Both the position numbers and the translations under genes were made by a program. Of a stretch of 64,000 nt of DNA, positions 10,129 to 21,400 are shown piece after piece. Origin of the DNA: Glandiceps talaboti (taxonomy: Eukaryota; Hemichordata; Enteropneusta; Spengelidae); contig NC_135557.1 of the NCBI RefSeq assembly GCF_964340395.1, forward strand, positions 25,832,614-25,896,613. Reading direction: 5' to 3'. The notes under the pieces are model-generated. The model worked only from the letters and a program-made list of their open reading frames with translations, made no database searches and was not told the origin of the DNA. How positions within the stretch are numbered: the stretch's first letter is position 1; each line of letters starts with the position of its first letter.

Positions 10129-10129
10129 C
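10092..10129. repeat. (TTTA)n microsatellite
   Basis: About nine TTTA units. The surrounding 9835-10890 has no recognised gene or element. Confidence 0.95.
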
Positions 10130-10892
10130 AGCATCTTTTTTGTATCAGAGGCTTACTAAGATTGTTAGGAGCAGCACTAATTTTATAACTCGCTGTATAT
10201 ACATGTATATGATAAATCAAATCAAGTCCACACTCAAAAATTAGCGCCCTCAGTGGTGATCACAATTTCAAACCATTTCTGTACTGCCTATGGATAACAT
10301 TGACCATTGGTTAACATGTAGAATGTGTAACTATTGGTATTTTGACAATTTTCAGTGAATATATCGTGGTTGTCTGATCAAAAAATAATAATCAAGTTAG
10401 AACTAGTACAGTTTTAACATGGTGACAGATTCAAAATAGAGTTTTCACTCGAGATTAAAACTTGCTGCTACACTACCCGTAACCTACAGAAAATACTGAC
10501 CACTAATTAACAGATGTAATGTCTTTTTAAGGTAACAGAACAATTTTTATAAAATATTCTTTGGTTATTTGATGAAAAAAATGTCCCATTTTCAGCTATT
10601 GCAGGTTTCACCAACAGTCGATGGGTTTTAGTTGTCTTGAAGATAGTAACATCAAAAGTTTGAGATTGTTATTTTTGAGGTGCATACTACAATAAGTCAA
10701 ATCGACACAATTTAAAATATCATCTTAAACAACCTGATGTAAACTGAATACCTCCCACTAGGGACAGTTTTCAATTCCTTGCACAAGATTAGCAAATGAA
10801 GATTAGGAGGACTGGTATTATATAAGTGAATTTATTTAATTAATTTCTTGATTTATAAACCATCCAACAGGCATTGCCCAATAACAGGAGGA

Positions 10893-11010
10893 AGGTTCAG
10901 TGTTAGTGTTAGTGCAGGAGGAAACCAGAGTACCCGGGGAAAACCTGTGTTGTTCGGTAGAGTCAAATTGAAAGACACTCTTCTGACTTACAGCGTGGTA
11001 AATTTAATCT
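10893..11010 (-). mobile_element. tRNA-derived SINE, body and tail (copy 1)
   Basis: Shares ggttcagtgtta, gcaggaggaaacc, acccggggaaaac, ttcggtagagtcaaa and tcttacag..taaatttaat with the copy at 48906-49097, in the same order. On the minus strand the tRNA-like head comes first, at 11011-11822, where it has been amplified. Confidence 0.85.
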
Positions 11011-11822
11011 AACCCTGAATGGGTTCAAACCCAGACTGCAGTGGTAAGAGGAAAGTGGTTTAACCACTCAGCCACTGACAATCCTGAATGGGTTCAAACC
11101 CAGACTGCAGTGGTAAGAGGCAAGTGGTTTAACCACTCAGCCACTGACAATCCTGAATGGGTTCAAACCCAGACTGCAGTGGTAAGAGGCAAGTGGTTTA
11201 ACCACTCGGCCACTGACAATCCTGAATGGGTTCAAACCCAGACTGCAGTGGTAAGAGGCAAGTGGTTTAACCACTCAGCCACTGACAATCCTGAATGGGT
11301 TCAAACCCAGACTGCAGTGGTAAGAGGCAAGTGGTTTAACCACTCGGCCACTGACAACCCTGAATGGGTTCAAACCCAGACTGCAGTGGTAAGAGGCAAG
11401 TGGTTTAACCACTCAGCCACTGACAATCCTGAATGGGTTCAAACCACAACCACAGTGGTAAGAGGCAAGTGGTTTAACCACTCGGCCACTGACAACCCTG
11501 AATGGGTTTAAACCCTGACAGCAGTGGTAAGAGGCAAGTGGTTTAACCACTCAGCCACTGACAACCCTGAATGGGTTTAAACCCTGACAGCAGTGGTAAG
11601 AGACAAGTGGTTTAACCACTCGGCCACTGACAACCCTGAATAGGTTTGAACCATGACCGTGAGCCAAGTGGTTTAACCACTCGCAACCAACAACCCTGAA
11701 TGGGCTCGAACCCCCAACTGCAGTGGTAAGAGGCAAGTGGTCTAACCACTCGGCCACTGACAACCCTGAATGGGTTCGAACCTTGACCATGAGCGAAGTG
11801 GTTTAACCACTCAGCCACTGAC
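11011..11822 (-). repeat. About 12 tandem copies of a SINE tRNA-like head (69 bp)
   Basis: Each unit, read on the minus strand, has GTGGCCGAGTGGTTAAACC (A-box like, matching the D-arm of tRNA-Ser/Leu) and GGTTCAAACCC or GGTTCGAACCC (B box). The head occurs once in the other SINE copy and 12 times here. The plus-strand open frame over it is a by-product of the 69-bp (23-codon) period. Confidence 0.9.
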
Positions 11823-11824
11823 AA

Positions 11825-12460
11825 CCAATCATCCAAAGAGAATAAAATAGAGTGAACACGCAAAGATTATTTCTAAATATCGGACATAAGTGTCAAATAC
11901 ATGAACAGAAATATAAACTGTTCTGTAGTTTCAAATAACTAATGATAGTGTGTTAGTTAATTGTGTTAAATTACCTGAGTACGTCTAGTGAGTTCATACT
12001 TTATGGTTACTGTTACAAATTACAAACAGGCAGGCAAGAACACACAAAAACAAGTCAACAACAACAAAATATAATATATATAGAACTGTATTAATAAACA
12101 TAAAAGTTAACTCTGTAGCAGGTGAATAGGGATATGTTGATAGCTAGCCATTCAGGCAAGTTGCAGCGCCCCTGGAGGCAACAAAGGGTAATGTGAAAAC
12201 TATCAATTTTAATTTGCTCATTAACACTGCACAGCATGTTTACTGAAGCAGTAAAGCATTCATAATTACTTATCATTAATCTATGTGATCAGTTACATGT
12301 AATTTCAAGCCTTAATTCTCAAGATATCGCTCAACGATCAAAACTATTTATGCAAATGACTCAATAATAAGCATGTTTTGTACCAAAATCTAATCAGCTC
12401 TTGTAATTATCATAACATGTACATATGGTAATTTTCATATGAATTGGAGTAGATTTTGAG
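11825..12460. other. Intergenic, nothing recognised
   Basis: AT-rich, no exon-like or repeat-like structure seen. Confidence 0.4.
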
Positions 12461-12465
12461 ATATC

Positions 12466-12505
12466 ATGTATACAGACACACACACACAGACAGACACACA
12501 GACAC

Positions 12506-12552
<47 letters not shown>
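12466..12552. repeat. (ACAC/CAGA)n compound microsatellite
   Basis: cacacaca followed by cagacagacaga, about 85 bases. Confidence 0.95.
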
Positions 12553-12554
<2 letters not shown>

Positions 12555-13083
12555 AGCATTACATTACCTTCCCTTTACAGTAGGTAAAAATGCCAATGTA
12601 TGGATAATAACTACAGGCCATACAATACATAATACTAAATATATTAAATAATATTACATACAATGTTACACATTATTATATATGTACCAATGATTATACA
12701 TTATTATACATTATGTACCAGTGATTACATGCACCAGTATAACAGATAACAATTATATAATTTTGTTTGTATTCATTTTGTATATTTGTATCATATGTAA
12801 GTTCTTTGAAAGTGTAGCTTATTATCTGGTAAATAATTAATTTCAATCATATCATTCATCTTGTGCCTCTATAATGTTGTATTTTAATTTAATTGCTATG
12901 CTTGTGAAAGTACGGCCCCCAAAGAACATCATATTAAAGCATACACTAGCACGCATGTGTCATGTTGTCCTGTCATATTATCACCATGACTACAAAAAGT
13001 CTGTGTTTACAATCTTAATATACAAATGTACTAATTTTTACAAAATGACAAAATATCACTGAATAAAAGTACTGGACTATCAA

Positions 13084-13096
13084 AGGTCAAAGGTCG
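13084..13096 (+). promoter_or_regulatory. Near-perfect DR1 (AGGTCA-A-AGGTCG)
   Basis: Direct hexamer repeat spaced by one base, followed by a third AGGTCA. Such motifs also occur in dispersed repeats, so function is uncertain. Confidence 0.3.
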
Positions 13097-13196
13097 AAGG
13101 TCAATAAAAACACAATCAAATGACAAAATCACCAAAAATACAGACATAAAATCGGCAGACTTGAACATTTTTCTGTTTAATTTTTGTTTCGTATGA

Positions 13197-13280
13197 AAAT
13201 CATACGGCCTAGTGGTCAGCTGTAACTATATAGCCTAGTGGTCAGCTGTAATTATGCAGCCTAGTGGTCAGCTGTAACTA
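13197..13280. repeat. ~30-bp triplication
   Basis: Three copies of cctagtggtcagctgtaac. Confidence 0.85.
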
Positions 13281-14580
13281 TGGAATTTGTCAGCCAAGAC
13301 TTATCAAAATATTAATGTTAAAAAATTAACAATTTCCAAATGTTCGTTGTCTGATCAAAAACTAATACTCCAGTCATAGCTAGTGCAGCTGTAACATTTA
13401 GAAAATATCTGTTAACATGTTAACCTACGTCTGTATATCCTCATACTGTATTAACATAAATTAACATAAATTAGCATAAATGTATTGTGTTTTTCATCTA
13501 GTAATAAGTCAGGAATTGTATATACAATACCCACAATGCAATGCGATATTCACTGATTTAACCCCCTAGCATGGTGTAAAATGATACTCACCAAATAATT
13601 CATGTAAATCCAAGTAAAGATGAGCTTATATGTCTAATCTGTGACTTTACTTCACTGTCTCTCAAAGTGTCTGTATTGCTTGCAACAGCAAATGATTTAT
13701 GTTGTTTGAAAATTAACTGATTGGTTTCAAAAAATGCACTCAAACTGATTGGTCACAATGGGAAGTGATAACGTACGTCAGCCTAAGTGACTTTATTCAA
13801 ATGAAGTCAATTTGTAAATATGGCCTGTTGAGATGAAAACAACAGTGACATAATTTACTTACAGTGAATATCTACAAACAGGCATGTTGATAACTGTCAT
13901 TGGGTGTGGCTAAATTACTTGTTTGACTTTACTAGAATTACAAGTAGTCTGTGAGACAGTGAAGCAAAATGACAGACTACAATTGTAATATTATACTTCT
14001 GAATTCAACCAATGATGTTCCTTTCTAGAAATGATTTACTTTTGACAACATTCAGACAAATTCAGCAAAGCTCGTTAAAGTTATCAGTCAATATTAATAC
14101 ACTATCGGAAAACAAATATTAACACTAAAACAAGTCTTCATAGAAGACACAGGCCCCCCCCCCCCCTCAAATACTCAAATTCCATGTGACTGAATGGTGA
14201 CATAATTTATAAGAAATTGTAGCAACAAATAAATGGTAAAAAGTGTTTGTGACTATGACATGCAAGTAATGGTTGGAATTTGATAATTGACCCTGAAGGT
14301 CAAAGGTTAAAGAAATATTGCAACTGATAATGTGGGGGACGACACTTGATTGGAGTCTGTTTGTAATACAGTTTTTTAGTTATGAACTAAATATTGATTT
14401 TTTTGACCACAAATATGGCCACCATTAGGTCAAATTTCCATATCTCATGGAACAAAGTGATGTACACATAACCCATATGATGCCACATTTATGCTGAGTT
14501 TGATTACAATGACATATTATGGACAGACAACGGAGCCCATTCCAATAGTCTTCCATTCAAGAGAATGATTAGGATTGTTG
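13281..14580. other. Intergenic, nothing recognised
   Basis: No gene or element found. Contains a C-run (14155-14166) and an AGGTCAAAGGTTA near-DR1 at about 14297. Confidence 0.4.
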
Positions 14581-14582
14581 CA

Positions 14583-14710
14583 TGCCGTAGATTATACAAG
14601 TGGGTGATAGCTGTGACTTGGTTATGTGGATATAATCACCCTGTAATTAAGATAGTGTGGGTGATAGCTGTGACTTGGTTATGTGGATATAATCAGATGC
14701 AATTAAGATA
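14583..14710. repeat. ~62-bp tandem duplication
   Basis: Two copies of gtgggtgatagctgtgactt plus following bases, ending ttaagatagtgt. Confidence 0.9.
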
Positions 14711-14745
14711 GTGTAAACACGTTCCAGCCATTTCTCAGGTAATCA

Positions 14746-14759
14746 CCACAAGAGGGCGC
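14746..14759 (+). promoter_or_regulatory. CTCF-like motif between convergent genes
   Basis: CCACAAGAGGGCGC matches the usual CTCF core pattern closely. It lies about 435 bases beyond the receptor stop codon, between two convergent genes. Motif match only. Confidence 0.3.
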
Positions 14760-15192
14760 ACCAGATTTGGCAAAGTGAGGGCTAATATTTGTGTCATGAT
14801 TGCCATGGCCACTGGTTGCATGAAGCAGTGAATAAAATGTGTATGAAAGAACTCTGAACATCGATAACAGCATAATACAGTAGTAGTTAGACATGTTTTT
14901 ATTACTGGTAGTCACTAATAAAATAGTATTATGAAAACAATATAAAGAATGAGTGGTAATTTAGTATCTGCCGTCTTTATGCTACAATACTCTACTAATC
15001 TGACCCTCACTTCCTGTCAACAAATGACTTGTGAACAGCACTCCTAGTGGCCAAACCAGGAAATCTTTTATCTTTACTATAACTGGAATACGGCGTACTG
15101 GAAATGATCAGTTCTGGTTGCACAAAACAAACAAACAAACACTTATTTAAAGTATAATATTAACTTTTATAAACATCGAAAAAATGGAATAA

Positions 15193-15428
15193 TTATTCCA
15201 TCATTTCTGACACCAACTCATTTAACTGAATAGTTCCATCTAACGTCATCGATAGAAATCTCTCTGTTGCCTTGGAGGCAACGGTACGCAGTGCTGGTAG
15301 TCGTAGCAACACCTTTGCATATCGTTTTTGATCATGTGGGTATCGTGACTTGATGTAATATCTCAGCGCATCAACAAGTTTGGCTTGAAGTTCTGTAACA
15401 CTACTTTTACTCTGTAGACCAGCGGCAT
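15193..15428 (-). CDS. Nuclear receptor exon 5: LBD C-terminus and AF-2
   Basis: Acceptor CATTTCAG; stop TAA at 15195-15193. Encodes [58 protein letters not shown] and the AF-2 helix LNELVSEMM. No clear polyadenylation signal was seen close by; an AATAAA lies about 300 bases downstream (reverse strand near 14896). Confidence 0.94.
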
Positions 15429-18400
15429 CTGAAATGTAAATGTTTTGTAGAATAAGATTATGAGACTAAGATTCAAGACATTTATTGTTTTGTTTGTAAC
15501 TGTAGCGTACGATTGTACTGGAATGTTGTGAAAATAGAGTTCAGCTATACAAAAGTAATAATTTTTTTATATACAGTTTTGTAAATAGTAATATACACGT
15601 AGTAGGTCATGCTCATATCATACTCATATCGCACTAATATCACGCTAATATCAATCAATCAATCAATCAATCAATCAGTGCATTTGTAAAGCGACAGTAT
15701 CCACTACGATGTAGAGTTCAGAGGCGCCGTACAGTTAGAATGCTCTGGAGAACAGATATGTCTTTAGGTCCTTTTTGAAGGCGTTAGCTGTTGGCGAGCT
15801 AAATCCTATGTCTGAGACACGCTCATATCATGCTCCAGAATTATTACACCTGAGTTGAACCAAGTGAAATCCCTGGGGAACATACAATGCTTTGCAACCT
15901 TTATAAGCATATGTGATTAATCCTTCACATGACAGTTTCTATCCTACAAGGTTCTCATTTACACATCTGTGTCGGACCTAGGACTTTAACTATTCAGAAA
16001 TAACAGTCATGGTAAGACTCAAACCTGCAACTTGCTGATCTCAGACTTGCTATTCTACCTTGGTAAGTAAGTACTATAATTTAGAAAACAGACTTACCTT
16101 GGTAAGTAAGTACTATAATTTAGAAAACAGACTTACCTTGGTAAGTAAGTACTATAATTTAGAAAACAGACTTACCTTGGTAAGTAAGTACTATAATTTA
16201 GAAAACAGACTTACCTTGGTAAGTAAGTACTATAATTTAGAAAACAGACTTACCTTGGTAAGTAAGTACTATCATTTAGAAAACAGACTTACCTTGGTAA
16301 GTAAGTACTATAATTTAGAAAACAGACTTACCTCGGTAAGTAAGTACTATAATTTAGAAAACAGACTTACCTCGGTAAGTAAGTACTATAATTTAGAAAA
16401 CAGACTTACCTTGGTAAGTAAGTACTATAATTTAGAAAACAGTCTTACCTGGGTAAGTAAGTACTATAATTTAGAAAACAGTCTTACCTGGGTAAGTAAG
16501 TACTATAATTTAGAAAACAGACTTACCTTGGTAAATAAGTACTATAATTTAGAAAACAGACTTACCTTGGTAAATAAGTACTATAATTTAGAAAACAGTC
16601 TTCCCTGGGTAAGTAAGTACTATAATTTAGAAAACAGACTTACCTTGGTAAGTAAGTACTATAATTTAGAAAACAGACTTACCTTGGTAAGTAAGTACTA
16701 TAATTTAGAAAACAGACCTACCTGGGTAAGTAAGTACTATAATTTAGAAAACAGACTTACCTGGGTAAGTAAGTACTATAATTTAGAAAACAGACTTACC
16801 TTGGTAAGTAAGTACTATAATTTAGAAAACAGACCTACCTGGGTAAGTAAGTACTATAATTTAGAAAACAGACTTACCTGGGTAAGTAAGTACTATAATT
16901 TAGAAAACAGACTTACCTTGGTAAGTAAGTACTATAATTTAGAAAACAGACCTACCTGGGTAAGTAAGTACTATAATTTAGAAAACAGACTTACCTGGGT
17001 AAGTAAGTACTATAATTTAGAAAACAGACTTACCTTGGTAAGTAAGAACTATAATTTAGAAAAGAGACTTACCTGAGTAAGTAAGTACTATAATTTAGAA
17101 AACAGACTTACCTTGGTAAATAAGTACTATAATTTAGAAAACAGATTTACCTGGGTAAGTAAGTACTATTGCATTTAGAAAACAGACTTACCTGGGTAAG
17201 TAAGTACTATTGCATTTAGAAAACAGACTTACCTGGGTAAGTAAGTACTATTGCATTTAGGAAACAGAATTCAGAATGATCAATGTTGACTTCTTTGATT
17301 CTGTTGACATAGTGGAGTGTAGATTGTATCAGTTCACTACCCCATCCTATCTCTATAGATTGTTGTGTAGTCAACTTCACATCCATACCAAATCTCACAA
17401 AATTATCTTCATTTCTAGACCTATAAATAAAAGAAGTATTCCATTTCACTGACTGCTTTCACCTACAAAAATAGTGGTAATACTGCATCATGGGAAACAG
17501 TGTGTGCACCCTCTAGGGGTAGCCAAATTTTGTTATTGTGAGTCAAAATGATGAACACTGGGATTTCTTGTGAGTCACCACATAGTAAGAGATAGGGAAA
17601 CACTAGATTTTGGTGTGTCACTAGAAACTGTGTGCATCAGTGGCGCATCAAAGTTTGCCTTAAAGGGATCAACACATAGTAAGTGATAGGGGAACACTAG
17701 ATTTTGGTGCATCACTAGAAATTGTGTGCATCAGTGGCACATCAAATTGGCTTGGAAAACACACTGGTCACCACACAGTAAGAGATAGGGGAACACTAGA
17801 TTTTGGTGCATCACTAGAAATTGTGTGCATCAGTGGCACATCAAATTGGCTTGGAAAACACACTGGTCACCACACAGTAAGAGATAGGGGAACACTAGAT
17901 TTTGGTGCATCACTAGAAATTGTGTGCATCAGTGGCACATCAAATTGGCTTGGAAAACACACTGGTCACCACACAGTAAGAGATAGGGGAACACTAGATT
18001 TTGGTGTGTCATTAGAAATTGTGTGTGTCAGTGGCGTATCAAATTGGCTTGGAAAACACACTGACCACATAGTAAGAGATAGGGGATAATTTTGGTGCGT
18101 TACTAGAAATTATGTGGAACTCAGTGGTGCATCAAATTGGCTTAAAGGCACCAATTATTAGGAAATAATCTTGCAGCAACACTTAATACCACACTTTGTG
18201 ATGTTGACGAGTTTAACCTGATAAGAGAAGAAGCAGAAAAGCCTGAGGTGTAACAACTAGAATATTTGGTAAACTGATAAAACAAACAAAATAATACTAT
18301 AACAGAACCCAATGATGCATGAGATGAGTGTAAGTGTGGCATACTCAGGGGTATTACATTGTAACTCTAGTTTTTGCAGTATTCTCTGTGGCTGTACTTT

Positions 18401-21400
18401 CATAAGTGTAGCGAGGCAATTAACAATGAACACCTAAAGTGCACTCTTAGCAGATAACAGCGATAAATGATACCGCTGATAAGATGCAACCTTAGAATGA
18501 AAGATGATTTTTGTAACTGACAAAAATAGAACAGTCCACCCACATGGTACGCTTATATATACTGGTGAAGTCGGTCTGATTGGGTTAAAAAAACAGCCCA
18601 CCTGTACCAATATGGTATGCTTATATACCGGTATACTGGTGAAGTCGGTCTGATTGGGTTAATTGACACACATGATGTAGCATCAATATAATATTAAAAC
18701 TTGAAAACCTTACCTGTATGCCAATCGTAATACATTTAATTCCATAAAGGATGCTTTCAATAAAGCCATCTGATCTTCTAGTAGTAAACTACGGAATCCA
18801 GGTACCTGACGTGCCCATTTGATAATTAGCTGTAATTCCTTGTATCCATATTGCATTAAATCATCGATACCAAAATTACTCATATCCTTGAAGGCTGCAG
18901 GTATGATAATAAATAATCAATTACGATGTTGACATTACAAAGTAATTAGATATTATTCCCAATAATCTTTCTTCATTCAGCCAAGGGAAATACAAGTGAC
19001 CTAAGGAGCCCTTGTCACTACAAGTCACTAGGCAAGTAGTGACAAGGACCTCTTAGGTCAAGAGTATTTTCTGGCTGAAAGAAGTAAAATATTGGAATAT
19101 AACATGATTATACTAGCACCAGTAACATCAAAGAAAATATCAATAACTAGTAATATCAAAAAATCTGGGAAAGTAATGGCAATTTTAAACTTTTTCCTCA
19201 TATTTTGAACACAACAGAACCAATGACGTAACATTCATTGTCATGACATACATGCGTTTTGTCGTGATGTAGAATGATCAGAGTATATATTCCATATTTA
19301 TTTGACCTTATCACTGTTATTTCCTATTTCCTTAGGGAAGGCACAAGTCATAAATAGCAAAGTATTTGACCTTATCACTGTTATTTCCTATTTCCTATGG
19401 GAAGGCACAAGTCATAAATAGCAAAGTATTTGACCGTATCACTGTTATTTCCTATTTCCTATGGGAAGGCACAAGTCATAAATAGCAATGTATTTGACCT
19501 TATCACTGTTATTTCCTATTTCCTATGGGAAGGCACAAGTCATAAATAGCAAAGTATTTGATCGTATCACTGTTCAATGATGTAGTAATATATATCTATT
19601 GGCTGGCTATTAAGAGGACACTTAAAGTAGGCATTATGTATGGGAATAACAACTTAATAGCCATTCATCATTGAATAACTACAAGTTTTGGATCTACAAA
19701 TATTCTTAGGTGGCATAGCAATTGGCCATTGCAGACTGCAAACAGGAAATTGAAAATACAGCGCCCTCACTCAAATTGGGAGTATCGCATAATCACCTCA
19801 GAGTACCATTTCTGAAGAGCTTTGTTCCTGCAGAGGTGTACATCAGGGATGTCTTTCGTATTGTTAAGACATTGAGGAAAGTAGAGTGCCACTATGGTAT
19901 ACACCGACAGGAAGTAGAGTGCCACCATGGTATACACCGACAGGATGTAGAGTGCCACCATGGTATACACAGACAGGAAGTAGAGTGCCACCATGGTATA
20001 CACCGACAGGATGTAGAGTGCCACCATGGTATACACAGACAGGAAGTAGAGTGCCACCATGGTATACACCGACAGGATGTAGAGTGCCACCATGGTATAC
20101 ACAGACAGGAAGTAGAGTGCCACCATGGTACACACCGACAGGAAGTAGAGTGCCACCATGGTATACACCGACAGGAAGTAGAGTGCCACCATGGTATACA
20201 CCGACAGGAAGTAGAGTGCCACCATGGTATACACCGACAGGAAGTAGAGTGCCACCATGGTATACACAGACAGGAAGTAGAGTGCCACCATGGTATACAC
20301 AGACAGGAAGTAGAGCGCCACCATGGTATACACAGACAGGAAGTAGAGTGCCACCATGGTATACACAGACAGGAAGCAGAGCACCATCATGGCAAATTTG
20401 GAAATACCTATTTATATCAGTAATAATTATAAGGTTTTCTTTATTTCTATTTTTGGTTTTGATCTTTACAATGATGGGAATAAATGAATTAATGACAACA
20501 CCATCCAATACCCACTAAGTTATCAAACATTATCCAACAAACAAGCCTGGTTGAATGTGTTAGAACAAAACTATGGATTTATACCCTGGTTATTCTATGT
20601 CAACTCATTGGTTCTGTAGTGCTCTATATATCTTTACACTCTGCATGCACAGAGATTAGGGGAGATGTAATGTCATAACAAGATGCTATTAAGTCTACAG
20701 TTATGTCTCTATTTAAGCTAAGTCTACAGGAAACTTTCCAACGTAATTAAATATTAAATGTCTCAGTTGTAACTTACATCCGGCACTTGGTATAATGTCA
20801 GGACGTGCTGCAATCAAATGTTCTGCCATCTTTTCATACTCAGGGTTGAACTGTGGTTTAGCATACGGTGAATTGACTTCATTTGTTTTGCTTTGAACAC
20901 GAAATGTTGTTTCTTCTGCACCATCATTAGATGATGACGACGATGATGATGATGATGATGATATATTTGTTGTTGCCCCTGGTGATTCTGATGTGGGCGA
21001 TGCTTTGTCAGGAATACTGCTTGTTTTGTTGATATATACAGGTGGATCTGCTACATCTGTATCTGTGTCTAGTCGTGGTTTTTTTACTTTCTGTTTCCCA
21101 CCTGGTGCTCTGTCTTCTCTCACAGCTGTAAAGAGAAATGAAATATTCAGACTGCTTCATCAAATGAAATATTCAGTCTACTTTATTAAATGAAATATTC
21201 AGTCTAATTTATTAAATGAAATATTCAGTCCGCTTCATCAAATGAAATATTCAGTCTGCTTTATCAAATGAAATATTCAGACTGCTTCATTAAATGAAAT
21301 ATTCAGTCTGCTTCATTAAATGAAATATTCAGTCTGCTTTATCAAATGAAATATTCAGTCTGCTTTATTAAATGAAATATTCAGTCTGCTTTATCAAATG

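Noticed and set aside
11041-11511. 156-codon open frame (VVRGKWFNHSATDNPEWVQT repeats)
   Set aside because: Covers tandem SINE heads with a 69-bp period; the sequence is tRNA-like, not protein coding.
11011-11822. Cluster of true tRNA genes
   Set aside because: A and B boxes are present, but no convincing anticodon arm or acceptor stem closure; they are SINE heads.
16060-17076. 338-codon plus-strand open frame ([13 protein letters not shown] repeats)
   Set aside because: By-product of a 39-bp stop-free unit; it lies antisense in a receptor intron and the unit is the receptor's own exon end.
19722-20518. Four overlapping 200-codon open frames
   Set aside because: 33-bp array open in several frames at once; no family match or splice context.
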